Below the pieces are notes generated by a model. The model worked only from the letters and a program-made list of their open reading frames with translations. It ran no database searches and was not told the origin of the DNA. A program made the translations under genes and the position numbers. From Xanthoparmelia taractica (taxonomy: Eukaryota; Ascomycota; Lecanoromycetes; Lecanorales; Parmeliaceae): a stretch of 31,801 nt of DNA. The stretch is taken from positions 1 to 31,801 of the forward strand of contig JANQBS010000376.1 in the NCBI GenBank assembly GCA_033085395.1, in the 5' to 3' direction. Below are positions 10,463-21,525 of the stretch, in pieces; the stretch's first letter is position 1, and each line of letters begins with the position of its first letter.

Positions 10463-11279
10463 GATTTGTGGGTAGAACAAAAGGTTCAGAAGAAGCTTGT
10501 TTCTGTTTTTGGGGTTATGTTTTCAGAGGATATACTTTGCTGGCGTGTTAGCAGGAGATGTGATGTTTGTAAGATGAGTGGGCGGTCTTGGGGGAGCCTA
10601 GTAATATATTTGCAAAATGACTGCCGGTGAATACAGGCACTTCGATTGCGTCGGTTTTTTTTTTATGGCTCGGATTTCGGCTGTCGATTGCGGATCGCCG
10701 AGTCGTTTAGGAGGGATGTTTGACGAAAGTCTCGTTAGCGATATGTAGCCATTTGCCAAAAGATCAGGACTCTTCGATTGGAAAAGAAGTGACAAAGGGA
10801 CTCTGCGAGTTTGTAATTTAGAAAAATTTCAACTAGTCAAGACCTGAATGGTAAGACGACAGCGGACATATCATCAAGTGCTCCGGAATTCGCACCTCCA
10901 TTTTTGAACGAAATTGATGGTTCTTGGAACTGCGTGTCGTATCTGCCTACCTACCAGGTCATCGAATTGCTTTCTAGTAGCGTTTCATCTGCATAGCTCA
11001 AAGAAACCGGTCAAGTAAGATGTGGACTTCCTTTTCAGAAGCTCGACAAGGGTTTCCATGTACGAAGAGTCGCAATCTTAAAATCAAGCCTACGTAATTG
11101 AATGCTCAAGACTCTGCTACTCGTCGTGAGGTTCGAGGTGACATTTGTATCGTAGCTCTAGAAAGCTGATCTGGTCTAGATTTATTGAATATGTATGACA
11201 TGAAGGATTGGAAGACATGCAAATGCATGTGCGCAATGGACCTCTCTCACACCTACACTAGATACATTCAATAAAGCAC
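10463..11279. promoter_or_regulatory. YCII-like gene promoter and halogenase 3' flank
   Basis: About 0.8 kb with no supported gene; the ORF at 10598-10795 has no domain signal. It holds TCGGAT at 10670-10675, a T9-10 tract near 10655 and CGGATCGCCG at 10691-10700. All lie on the 5' side of the YCII-like gene. The part beside 11280 is the halogenase 3' region. Confidence 0.4.
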
Positions 11280-13399
11280 TCAAGCCGCAGCAGAGATGGG
11301 TTCGGTTTCTTCCACCTGAACCAGCAAGTCAACAACGGGAACCTCCAGTTTCGACAACGTGTCCTTCGTAGCTTTAGCGACAAGGCCAAGACTGCCAGTC
11401 TTCAAGTTTGGCGCGAGACCATCAATGGCATCCGAGCCGAAATGATTGAGGTTGAAGGTGTCTTCCATTCTCAACATTTGCTTCGCTCGGATATGATTCA
11501 AGATCTTCAACTCATCTTCAGTAAGTTTTTCGAGATCCTGTTTCTCCCCCGCGCCAACCGTGGCGGTGCCGTTGATCGCGGCCACTTTGTCGAGGACCTT
11601 CTGACGCTCTTCGGGCGATGTTTCTTTGAATGCGTTGAGACAGAAGTCCACTGTCTTGACCACTTCGTCGTGGGTGAGCTTTCCACCCACATCGGCATCG
11701 GCGGTTCCTTGAATGACTATAATAGAGGTAAGGAAATCTTCCCAAAATACTTCACGGGGAGAGGGAGGGAGGGAGAGCCATACTCGGTCTGAAGGCATCG
11801 AAAGCGGTGTCGAAACCGTCGTCATCCCAATCACTCAAAACAGGCTCATCGCCACCTCTGATTTGCTTCATAGCACTCATAACCACAAGCAAAAATCTAG
11901 TATAACCTTCAGCAACTTTGGTCGAATGCCATTTCGCAGCGCTCAGCTCATCGCAGTCGCCATTCATAGCCGCGCATATTGTCATTGCTGCCGAGAGACC
12001 ACTTGCGTAGGCTAAGTGGACACCGGAAGAAAAGTACGGGTCGATGAAACACCCTGCGTCACCGGCGATACGGACATAGGGGCTGGAGTATGCGGAGGCA
12101 CTGTAAGACCAATCCGATGCGTGTTTAACCTCTGTGACGAGCTCGCCCTTGTCAAGAATCTTCAAAGCGTTAGGCGCGAGTTTCAAAGACTCCTTATAGA
12201 ACTCGAGGCCAGATGGAGATCCCAGAGCCTTCTTTTTCTCGATCGACAGGTCTTGTCTCATAACGGTCCCAACTGACATAGTCCCGTTGTGCAAGGGTAT
12301 GCACCAGGCCCAGCCGCTCGCATCTGAAGAAAAGTCATTAGTATCACTTAAGTCACGAGATATGGAAAAGGCCGAAACGTCAAAATACCTGACAATGCTT
12401 CGAAATATGGCTGGTTCTGTCTCTTTGTGCCTATAGCGTATTGGCCAGTCCCTGTCCAGTAACCCCAGCTTGCGACATTCTTCAATCCCTTGTTGTAGCT
12501 ACGGTTCTTCAAGTACTTGGTGGATACCAAGCCCACTCGCCCACTAGCATCAACAAGGTAATCAAATTTTATTGAGCCGGTAGTGCCGTCCTTGCGTTTC
12601 CAAATTGCAGAAATTGGACGCCCAATATTTGCGACCTTGGAGTCTTCTGGGACGTCAATGCCAGAAGATTCGTTGAACTGAATCGACTCGACTTTGACCC
12701 CGTCGAAGATCTTGGCACCACATTTCCCTGCATGCCTGAAGATAAGGTCGTCCGACTCGGAACGGACGACATTCCATGTGTATGCCTCTGGCCCGCCGGC
12801 GGCGATATAGTCGGTCCCTACTTGATTGTTAATTATCATGGTAGATATTCTTCCAAAGGTAGAGAGTGAACTCACATCCTTCCCGCTTCTTCTGGTTCAT
12901 CTTGAACGCTGCACCAATCTGTGTATAAATTTAACATATGACTCTGAGACCAATCATGTGTTTCCCACCTTTTTGGTGAATCCATGGGCTTGAAATGTGG
13001 AATCTAGGTCAATGAAGTGTAGAAAGGGACGGAGCGAGGCAAGCATGCTCTCCCCGACGTGATATCTGGCTACTCTTAGCGCCCGCTCGGTGATGTGGTA
13101 TGAGGCATAGAAGAAGCCGCTCGTGGAGAGAGAAGGATTGATTCTTGCAACTCGTAGACATCAAGTATGCTAATGCCAATGCCAGAAAATTCAAGAGACT
13201 CTTCCACGAATTGATTAAAAAAGGAACTTTGTAAAAAACCCGAGCCGACATACCTAGGGAAAGTCTCCGCTTCCAACACGACAGTGCTGATTCCCTCACG
13301 AGCCAATGCACAGGCTGCATATGAGCCAGCCGGGCCACCACCAGCCACTAGGACTGTGGTCTTTTCTGGAATAGACGTGGTTTCGGGAAGAGATCCCAT
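11280..13399 (-). CDS. Flavin-dependent (phenolic) halogenase
   Basis: Exons are 13399-13254, 13065-12969, 12918-12876, 12817-12389, 12323-11784 and 11716-11280, giving 563 aa. Introns are 188, 50, 58, 65 and 67 nt. The FAD motif GGGPAG is at residues 20-25 and the flavin-loop stretch RYHVGES near 49-55. The segment IGAAFK follows at about 82-87; its lysine is a candidate for the catalytic one. The halogenase-specific W-x-W-x-I-P motif reads WAWCIP at residues 243-248 and is assembled by splicing intron 4. The later segment RIAGDAGCFIDPYFSSGVH binds the FAD pyrophosphate. The overall pattern is that of fungal enzymes that chlorinate phenolic polyketides with FADH2 and chloride, such as Rdc2 (radicicol) and GsfI (griseofulvin). 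No flavin reductase is encoded nearby, so reduced flavin must come from elsewhere. The site of halogenation is unknown. Confidence 0.95.
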
Positions 13400-13468
13400 C
13401 TTGAGAACTTATAGCCAGTAATGAGTCCTAGGGAGCGTGAGCAGTCAAAGTAGAGAGTCAAGGTTGTG

Positions 13469-13762
13469 TTAGATGGCCACTGCAGTACATACCATTCTTG
13501 AAGCTTCCTTATATGAAGTATCGGAAATTTTAGCCTCAGTCGAATAAAAGTCTTCGGTAAAGATAGAGGTTGGCGGCTTCGTTTCCCATAGCCGGGTGAT
13601 ACCTTCTAATCTTGACACTAGGATATTCCGATAGATCGAGTCTTGCGAGGCTTTCGGACGAGAGGACTTCAAAACATCTAAACCGAACTTCCGAATTCTA
13701 AAGTCAGGTTTTCCGTAGCCGAGAATGATCTCAATGATACTTCGAATGACGTCTGGATGCAT
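13469..13762 (-). CDS. Unrecognised short ORF, possibly a gene fragment
   Basis: This 97-codon ORF lies 70 bp upstream of the halogenase start on the same strand. It reads in coding-like fashion (helical, charged; for example FGLDVLKSSRPKASQDSIY). Near its end, SYKEASRM is followed by a GTATGT that could be an intron donor. No downstream exon fits before the halogenase begins. The layout faintly recalls the region before the I-helix of cytochromes P450, but the haem-binding part is absent. It may be a decayed gene fragment or a short hypothetical protein. I assign no function. Confidence 0.3.
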   Translation of the reverse strand: MHPDVIRSIIEIILGYGKPDFRIRKFGLDVLKSSRPKASQDSIYRNILVSRLEGITRLWETKPPTSIFTEDFYSTEAKISDTSYKEASRMVCTAVAI

Positions 13763-14105
13763 GCTTCACCTGGTGGGGTGACAGGAGCAATTTCAAGGAG
13801 ATAGCGCTAACACGCCTGAGCTAATGCAATAAATATGTTTTGCTCTTGGGATATACTAAGTCTTTTTTGGCCTTTACGCACGATCCTTTGGTTCACGGAT
13901 CTGTGTGAAGACGAGGTTCATAAGCCCATAGGAGGACCCACTCTGTCTGGAGCCACCCCTAGCGGATGACTATTCTATTTTATGCTGAATAAGCTTATTC
14001 CTTCCTTTATGAGATCCTCTATTCAGATCGTTCAAGCCACATCTCACTTGAAAGGAACCCCGAACATATCCTTACGGGGTTTGTTTCAGAAGACAGAAGA
14101 CCACC
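13763..14105. other. Spacer with no visible gene
   Basis: About 340 bp between the unrecognised ORF and the end of the flavoprotein hydroxylase. It is AT-leaning, with stops in all frames examined. It presumably contains the 3' end of the 14106-16099 transcript. Confidence 0.4.
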
Positions 14106-16099
14106 CTAGCGTTTTTCAAAAGCAAAGTTGCCAAAAAAGTCATTGATGCCTTCATGGTCCTCGATATCAAGAATTTTGGAAACGTCTGGGCCAGATTAGT
14201 ATGCTTCCAAAGAAAAATTGTGAAGAAGCCAATACTTACAGTTGTCTGGACGGACAATTGCGATCGCCCCTTTCTCGGGTTGCATTCCGTAGAATTCATA
14301 GGCGTGTGCATGTCCACTATGATAGCTTTCGTCGTCAATGTAGACCTTATGTAAGTCTAAATGAGTCAGTGGAAAGCCCAGCAGGTGATGGGCGCTACTC
14401 CTACCTCTCATCCGCCACTTGCCTGTCACAGGGAAGAACATTTGTGGTATTTGCTCGTGATCTATCTTCAATCGTTCGCCAGAAAGGACTGCGATTACTT
14501 CAATGAAGCTGTCAATGTCTGAGCTAGGAGTTGAGTATTTCTGAATGAGACCGCTGTCTGAGAAGAGGTATTTCCCAAGCTAATTTCTTAGTACATGGAC
14601 TCAATTAATGCGAAGCATGGCTTACCTGACTCAGGTTTCTGGAAGATTTGGCCTGACGGATGTCTCCTGCAAAAACCACAACTCTCCAACGTCCGTCGGA
14701 AGGTAGAGCCCTGACTAGCTGCATTGGGAATCCATCGCAGAACCGTATCACCTGTACACTCGGAAACCGCATCCCAACTATCAGATTTGTCGCCAGTTGT
14801 TGATTGCTTTCTTTCGCCCGAGTTATAGAAGAATCATCATAAGTGATCGTCAGGCCCGCTGTAAAAGCCTCCGCTTTGACAAAATTCTCGCTGAAGTCAA
14901 TGTTGCCGGTAGCGTCAAGGACGCCACCTGAATCTTTATCAATGGAGGCCATTTCCTTTACCCATACTTTGTCCCAATTGATTAAGGATTCCGCTACTCT
15001 CTGGCGTTCGATTGTGTAGGTCTCTAATAGCTCTGGCCCTGTTTTTCCCTTCAGGACTGAAGCGAGTTTCCACCCAATGTTATACCCATCTTGCAAACTG
15101 ACATTCATACCCTGGCCAGCCTTGGGGGAATGCGTATGGCATGCATCACCCATCAAGAAAACACGATTGGCTTTCGAAAAGTTGTCTGCAAGGCGCTGTC
15201 CTATCGAGTAAGCCGACCACCAGAATGTCTCTGCGAACTCAACCTGATATGGGTGGAATATCTGACAGGCTGCGGCTTGTAGGTCTTCTAATTTCACTTT
15301 CTTTGCCACTGTTCCTTGGGGAAGCTCGATGTAGAATCGGTTCATAGACCCTCCTTCTCGAGGTATAATGACCATACTACCCAACTTGGACTGCAGTATC
15401 ACCTGTTTTCTGATGTCCGGAAAGTTGGTCCGAGGGAAGATGTCCATGACGCCCCATACCGAATCAGAATTATCTCCAATCATTTTGAAACCCAGGGACC
15501 TTCTGACGGCACTGTGTGCACCATCGCAGCCCTGAGGACAGTCACTTAACGATTCATTGCAAAACCTAGATGGGAAAATATACCAGGACGTATCTCGCCT
15601 CGAATGTTTCCTCTTTTCCGTCTTTCTCTGTCACTAGAATCACGGGATAAGCATTGGCATGCTTCGCTTTCTCTTCATCCACTTTCACTTCCAACACTGT
15701 GTACCCATAGTCTACTTCTTGTCCATTAAACCTCTTCATAGCCTCCAAGAACAGTCCGTTAACCCTCGCCTGACTCAAAATAACACGAGGTAAATGTGAC
15801 AACCCTGGGTGCGTAGCTGCGGCGCTCCTTGTCCGCACAATACCGTCTTTCTTGCCGTCCGGATTCCAAAATGCTACTTCAATATTGTGATAACCTACTC
15901 TCAGTAGCTCTTCAACCATACCAAAGCTTTCGAGGATCTCCACCGATCGGACTTGGGCGCCATCGGCTTGGCCAAATTCTAGGGGTCCAGAGCGCGAATC
16001 TACAATTTTGCAGCGGACGCCATATCGTGCTAGCCAGGTCGCGGCACTGAGGCCAGCTGACCCGCTACCACAGATGAAAACGTCGACTTTGCTGGGCAT
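14106..16099 (-). CDS. FAD-dependent aromatic hydroxylase, phenol 2-monooxygenase family
   Basis: Exons are 16099-15584, 15531-14626, 14579-14405, 14356-14240 and 14185-14106, giving 597 aa. Introns are 52, 46, 48 and 54 nt; all phases close and the last exon is required for the C-terminus. The FAD motif reads CGSGSAG (residues 10-16), the DG motif GCDGAHSAVRRSLG (from 173) and the GD motif MGDACHTHSPKAGQGMN. A C-terminal thioredoxin-like domain ends near VRPDNYVSKILD, as in phenol 2-monooxygenase-type enzymes. It would ortho-hydroxylate a phenolic or naphtholic intermediate using NADPH and O2. The third intron (14357-14404) is 48 nt with no stop, so its retention would insert 16 residues without a frameshift. 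The upstream region has TCGGAT at 16292. Confidence 0.92.
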
Positions 16100-16990
16100 T
16101 GTTACCTGAGTGGAGGTCTTTAGATATTACCCAGGTGATGCGACTAGGAACAGGTGCGTCTGAGACAGTCAAAAAGGATATGGTACTTTCGGCGGTCGTG
16201 CCTTTGTCCGTTGTATTGGAAATTGCAAAATCGGGGGATCTGGAGCTCGATTCTGGTTCTTTCCATGATTGGCAGAACCTTCCTAAAAATCTCGGATACC
16301 GGTAATATCGCTGTACTGTACAACAGAAAGAAACGGATCTTCGGAATCCGGAGTCAGGAATCAGGAGCCGCTTTGTCATTGCCGAGTCAAAGCCCCGGGT
16401 CAAGTACCGGCAACAGCCGTCTCACCTTACGGTAAAAATTATACTTGAGCGGTTATGCGGAGAAAATGTTGGAGGACAAATCAACTCCGGCGTTCTGTTA
16501 TTTCACTCTGTATTTTGGCATTGTGACCAAGTACTTGTCTGCATGCTTTTCCGCTTGCCGAGATAAAGTACAATTTTCGGTTGGCGACAAACTCATCGTA
16601 CTCAAATAGCACCACAGAAAGCGGTAATTCAGAAAACGTGAGCTCAAAGCTTCTGTTTAGCGTCGTCATCTAGGTATGACTCGGAAATCACATTGCTCTA
16701 ATCACACCTAAGAGGCCTTGGAAAGTCCCGATAACCATTTCTGGAGCAGTGAGACCCATCTCGCTATGTCCAATAGTCGATTTGACTAGCGTTGAGTAAT
16801 CAGAGATAGGTTTTGACTATTTCCCTGGCCATATCGTCCTCTGCGCCTAGACAGAGTTTATCAAGAAACTTTCCACTATTTCCCAGTATACAATATAAAT
16901 AATCTATTCAAGCAACGTCCCTCTTGACACAAAGATGTTCGCATTCGTAGACTCGTCCGAGACTTAAGAGCGGAAATGTATAGTAGAGCC
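16100..16990. promoter_or_regulatory. Promoter of the phenol-hydroxylase-type gene and 3' flank of the truncated PKS
   Basis: About 0.9 kb with no supported gene; the minus ORF 16481-16669 is not an acyl-carrier domain. The overlapping elements TCGGAT (16292-16297) and CGGATACCG (16293-16301) lie about 195 bp upstream of the flavoprotein start. I looked here for the carrier-protein exon missing from the reducing PKS and found no motif of the form G-x-D-S-L. Confidence 0.4.
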
Positions 16991-19900
16991 TTATTCCGTA
17001 GTTGTCTGACCTTGATAAGCCTTTTTCAGGGATTCTCTCGCCTCATCATCTGTGATCAAGCGCAAAGACTCAAACTGATGTGAGATTGCCATTCGTGCGT
17101 CCTTTTTCCATACAACCCGAGTCGAAGGGTCAGTGATTGGTTTGCTCGACCTCAATCCAAGACCAAGTTGACTTTTGTTCAGGAATGGGTCCTTCCCAGG
17201 ACGAGAGTATGCGATCGCTATGGTCAATGCATCAATGAGATCTTGCTCGCGGAGGAAGAGGTAACCACTCGCTGTCAGTTTCTCGACCAGCGCTCTGTTC
17301 GCTACTGCCATGCCAACGCAACCCATAAACCCAAGGTCAACGACAGATGCGGCAAGATTCTGGCCATGGCGATAATTGACAAAAGCGTCGAGGAATGTGT
17401 TCGCTGAGTTGTAGTTTGCCTGTCCCCATTGGCCTGACAATCCACATATCGAGGAAAAGAGTAGAAAGAAATCCAAGCTAGCGGAAGCGGTGGCATGATG
17501 GAGATTCCAAGTGCCTTGAACTTTGGGTCGTACGCATTGATCCCACTCAGTAAATGTCATATGCGACATCCAATTGTCCTAGACGAATCAGCGTATTCCT
17601 GGATCAGCGTAGTTGTACAAACGTTCATAATTGCTGACATCTGCATGATGCCGGCCACTGGTCTAGTTGCTTGCTGTACGGCAGCTTCAACATCCGATAA
17701 GTTGGTGACGCTCCCCGCAAAAGTCAGGACTTCACATCCTTGAGCTCGAAGTTCATCAAAGAAGGGTGAAGTTTCTGGACCTTCTTTTGCGGAGCGAGAT
17801 AAGAAAAGAATCGTGCGTGCACCGTTCTCCACCATCCATGTGGATATCACTCGGCCAAGGCCTCCAAGTCCTCCGACCAAGAGATAGCAGGCGTCAGATC
17901 GGAAATGAGTAGATCTTGGTGAGCTTCCTTTGTTCCGTAGACTCTGTGACTCTCTGTCATCTGTTGAATGGCTAAAGTATTCTAAATCCTTCTGCTCCTC
18001 TTTTCGTGTTGTCCAATGGACTCTCGGAATCTTGATAACTCCATCAACAATGGCGTATTCATAATCTGGATCAACGGTTCTGACTTTTGTTCGACCGTTG
18101 AGGCTCTGATAAATCTTCACGAGCGACTTACTTGAGCTGAAAAACGTGGCAGCCTCATCATCGATCTCTACCACGGTGATATCTTTCCTAAGTTCTGCTC
18201 TCAACGTTCTTGTCATGCCAAGAATGATGGCTGAATTTGGGTTGCTGCACGATATCTGCGTAGTAGGGGTGACCCATATCATGGAGCCTTTGAAGTTAGA
18301 AAGGCGATTGACGAAGTGGTGGAATCCGGCTTCCATGATGTTGTACAGGTATGGTTCGTCAAAGTCTACAATCAATATCATGTCTTGACCCTGGTGTGCA
18401 TTCCCCTCGAATGTGCAGAGGTCGCAACCAATGCCAACATCCTGGAAGGATGTTTGAATTGCATTCACGAGGGGATGACGGTCGTCTCGATTAACAAGCG
18501 TTACCCTTTGTGGGTGTGTGAGATGCTTCTTCAGTTGTGCAATTGATTTACGACCTTCTGAGGAATCATGACTTCCAGCGTCAAATACAAAGCCACTTTC
18601 GATGAGCATAGTGTGTACCTGGCTGCTCAACTTCTCATCTTTAGATGCACTCGGACCTGCCACAGTATCCCACAAAAGAAGGTGCCCAAGCGGATGGATA
18701 AGGTATTTCATACAGTCTATACGGGCTGATATGTCAGCTTTTGCAGAGGAAATGAACTGCTTCCGGAGTCAGTAGGAACTCAAAGCCGATATTGAGTAAT
18801 CATACATCTGTAGTAATGATAAGATCGTATGCTGCAGCTTGAAGGTCCTGGCTCGGTGACTGTTGTCCAATGTCGAAAAATAAAACTTTGAGATTACTGG
18901 CCCCCCGGAATGTCATCTTTGCCTTGAATGCGGCGTCGAAAGACGTTGTGGCGTAAGTATAGGTCAGGTAGAGGAGCTCACCATACTGTGACTTGAGAGC
19001 GTTTATAATTAGACGTGTGGTCTCATTTGCGCCGCTACCAAGCTCGAGAATTCTGAGTCTCGGATTTTTGTGAGCAAGGAGCTTTATTACGTCCAAAATC
19101 GTGGAAGGGTCTGGCTGAGAGTGAGATGGCACGATTGCATGATTGAGATTACAGTAAGTAGCGTCGGTATCCCACTTAACGAACGAGAGTAGTTTGTCTT
19201 CGCGGTTCAGTCTCTCATTGGGCACCAACGAGGTTTCGCAACCTTTTGCCAGGAGTACTGGATGACCTTGTTCAGATACGACAGACACATTGCCGGTCAA
19301 ACTACCCGATGAAATCTTCGTAGCCATTCCTCCGATTCTCAACTTTGTGCGTTCGCCCTTAAAGACAACGAGGTGCTCAATAGCTGTCACAACAGACAAT
19401 CCTGTTAGTGACCGACCTTGTCCTTTGCATGCCGCAACAACCATGATCTGCAAGCATTGATCTATTGTGACTGGATGGAGAATGTCCGAAGTTGTATCTT
19501 CAAATGAGTAAATCGAGGCAACCGATTTGTGCTCCATTATGGCCGTCGATATTTCATCAAGACCTCTGAATGCTGGACCATATTTGACACCGCAACTTTC
19601 CAACACATCATACCAGTAAGCTCGCGCTACATGTCTCTGAAGGGGGTTTTGTGGATGAGGGACATTGGGATCCATCGAATAAGGACCATTGCGAGGAGAA
19701 ACCTTGCTGATACAGTGTTCTACCCAGTGGCTTCCATCGTAGGATGTAATCCGTATCTCAAACCACTGACTCATTTCTCCAGCAACTTCCACAGGCCGAA
19801 GTCTGGTACGAATCCTGACCTTTTCGTCTGATCTAAGGAGCAAAGACGAGGTGATCGACAAGTTTTTCATCGAATATGATTCCAAGTTCCCATTCGATAA

Positions 19901-20091
19901 CTGTCGCATGGACTCTCCAGCCATTGCTATGTATGCCGTGGCTGGGAATACTATCTGATTGCATAGGATGTGCTCAGCCAACCAGGATACTTCCCTGGTG
20001 TCGAGGACATTCTGCCAAGAATATTCGGCATCTTTGCTCTCGAAGATTCGGGAACCTAGGAGTTCATGCCGAGGGTATCCCTGATGTTCGC
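16991..20091 (-). pseudogene. Truncated reducing PKS: DH - degenerate MT - psiKR - KR, no KS, AT or ACP
   Basis: Exons are 20091-18806, 18756-17623 and 17578-16991, about 1000 codons. Introns are 49 nt (GTATGA...GCAG) and 44 nt (GTTTGT...CTAG), both restoring family motifs in phase. The dehydratase begins with HELLGSR, keeps its histidine (near 19972) and the segment HPVTIDQCLQ, but Gly of H-x-x-x-G-x-x-x-x-P is Asn. The methyltransferase is eroded: its SAM loop reads LELGSGANETT and the usual H-A-T element is lost. A structural KR half follows with no enoylreductase. The ketoreductase looks intact, with VGGLGGLGRV, FSSICGLSG and QANYNSANTF. The frame stops at 16991, just where a carrier domain should start. 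Upstream, only a weak AT-linker-like remnant is seen. Probable pseudogene, but the conserved frame and splicing leave room for a trans-acting protein. The start codon is undetermined. Confidence 0.8.
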
Positions 20092-20119
20092 CTGCATTTC
20101 TCGTTCATGGTCAGTCAAG

Positions 20120-20314
20120 CAGCACAGATGGTGAAGCACTTTGAGGCTTCAAGGGAAAGTATGACCTTGAAGGGTATTTGATCCCGTATTTCCATTCATT
20201 CTCCCCATTGATGTCCATTTCAACGGGCCCTCCCCGTTTACTGATGCAACTAAGGTTTTGATCATCTTGATACCAGGCGTGCTTGAGTGGTAGAGTTGCA
20301 GGTTCTTAGAGCAA
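20120..20314 (-). pseudogene. Possible remnant of the PKS acyltransferase-DH linker
   Basis: A minus-strand open stretch of about 64 codons, stop-bounded at both ends, contains the segment KRGGPVEMDINGE and then KYPSRSYF. This recalls the end of fungal reducing-PKS acyltransferase regions, where a G-x-x-V-D/N-M-D-x-I-N-G element precedes a P-S-Y-x-W/F element. It sits immediately upstream of the DH exon, across a candidate intron ending at 20092 (branch CTGAC, acceptor GCAG). If correct, it marks where the N-terminal half was lost. The resemblance is weak and by eye only. Confidence 0.3.
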
Positions 20315-21525
20315 ACCTGTACAGCTTGGTATAGTTGTAATAGATAAGGAGAGGTATGGTGTCTTCGTCTGAGGACTGTTGTTAACACTTAGTGGCTGCT
20401 CGATAATGCGATGCATTCATGATCTGCCTTTGCTACCTTAGTGCATCTACCGAAATGTCTTCGTTTAAACCGTAACATCCGACCCCCGCCGGATAATTGG
20501 TACCCGGTGACTCAAAAGATGATCCATCGGTACCGTGTTATTGAATCATACCGGAAGACCTTGGGATCTTGATGAATATACTCCCCTTCAGTTGCTTTAT
20601 ATAATAAAGATCATGAACAAGTGGTCTACCATCTGACTGGGGTGTAGTCTAGTCAAGTACCATAGTACTCTACGACTCGGGTCAGATTGAGTTACGTGCA
20701 GAGTACAGAGAGAATCCTTAATTTGACCCTACGTATTAGAGCAATAAAGGACTTCTCCGCATAAGACCCTCGGATCAGCCCAAACCCCCCGGAGAGCTAT
20801 CCTCAAATGTATGTTGTATTGTCATACCGTGTCGAAAGCTCGTCTGAAAGCTTCCAATCATCTCCTCTGGTATTCTAACAGAAGTCTTCGGAAGCGATCG
20901 ATCCAGCTTGTCGGCCCTACGATAGGGCTACGATCCCGAACTATAAGTTCGCGAATATATTGCTGAATTACACCTAACCAGAGGTCAGATTACTCATTCA
21001 TGCGCCCGATCGATTTGAACCGGTAGGATCTTAAGAATTTACGGAACTTATCGGTAATCCGCAGAATCCTCATCTCGGAATAGGATATCTATAATTCTAC
21101 CGGTGCCCTTGACTGCTGTATGAATAAGTATGGATCAAAGCTGTGATCCTTACCAAACAGCTAGAATGATACATCAATTCCATCAATATATGAGACCAAG
21201 TGACCAAGTGTATTTTTGACTCAATTCAGCCAACAAGTCGTAATTCACTGGACTGCAGCAGGCGTTTCCGACACTCATATATGGATCAGCCCACTACGAG
21301 TCAGTAAGATGTAGCCGAGCATCACCATAAGGGAGTAAGCTAGTAGAAACGCTCATGAATTACTCCTGCTCGGCTCTGCGTACGTCATTGTTACAGCCGA
21401 TCCGCCCCCAAGTCCATTGGGAGTGAATAAATAGCGGACGTATCCTTTTACATAGTACCCGGATGGACACCACATCAAACTTAAGGACTTGAACTTGACA
21501 TCGGTAGAGTCCTCAAAGTGGCAAC
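20315..21525. promoter_or_regulatory. Divergent promoter between the truncated PKS and the NR-PKS
   Basis: About 1.1-1.2 kb with no supported gene and no trace of KS or AT sequence. It contains TCGGAT at 20770-20775 and CGGTAATCCG at 21052-21061, the exact reverse complement of the site in the OMT promoter. It also holds several ACCGG/CCGGT-type elements (near 20497, 20556, 21020 and 21101). Head-to-head placement of a reducing and a non-reducing PKS is the arrangement seen in several dual-PKS clusters, which suggests this promoter once co-regulated a working pair. Confidence 0.5.
21052..21061. promoter_or_regulatory. CGG-N4-CCG site (CGGTAATCCG) in the PKS promoter
   Basis: This 10-mer is about 465 bp upstream of the NR-PKS start. 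It is the exact reverse complement of CGGATTACCG at 8148-8157, giving a shared candidate element for a binuclear zinc-cluster regulator in the two divergent promoters of the cluster. Confidence 0.3.

Noticed and set aside
16481..16990. Missing ACP exon of the reducing PKS downstream of its stop
   Set aside because: I searched the minus-strand frames for a G-x-D-S-L phosphopantetheine motif and saw none.
20149..20388. 79-codon ORF starting just upstream of the truncated PKS
   Set aside because: It is in a different frame from the DH exon, and its Met gives no PKS-like sequence; the neighbouring frame is a better, though weak, candidate.
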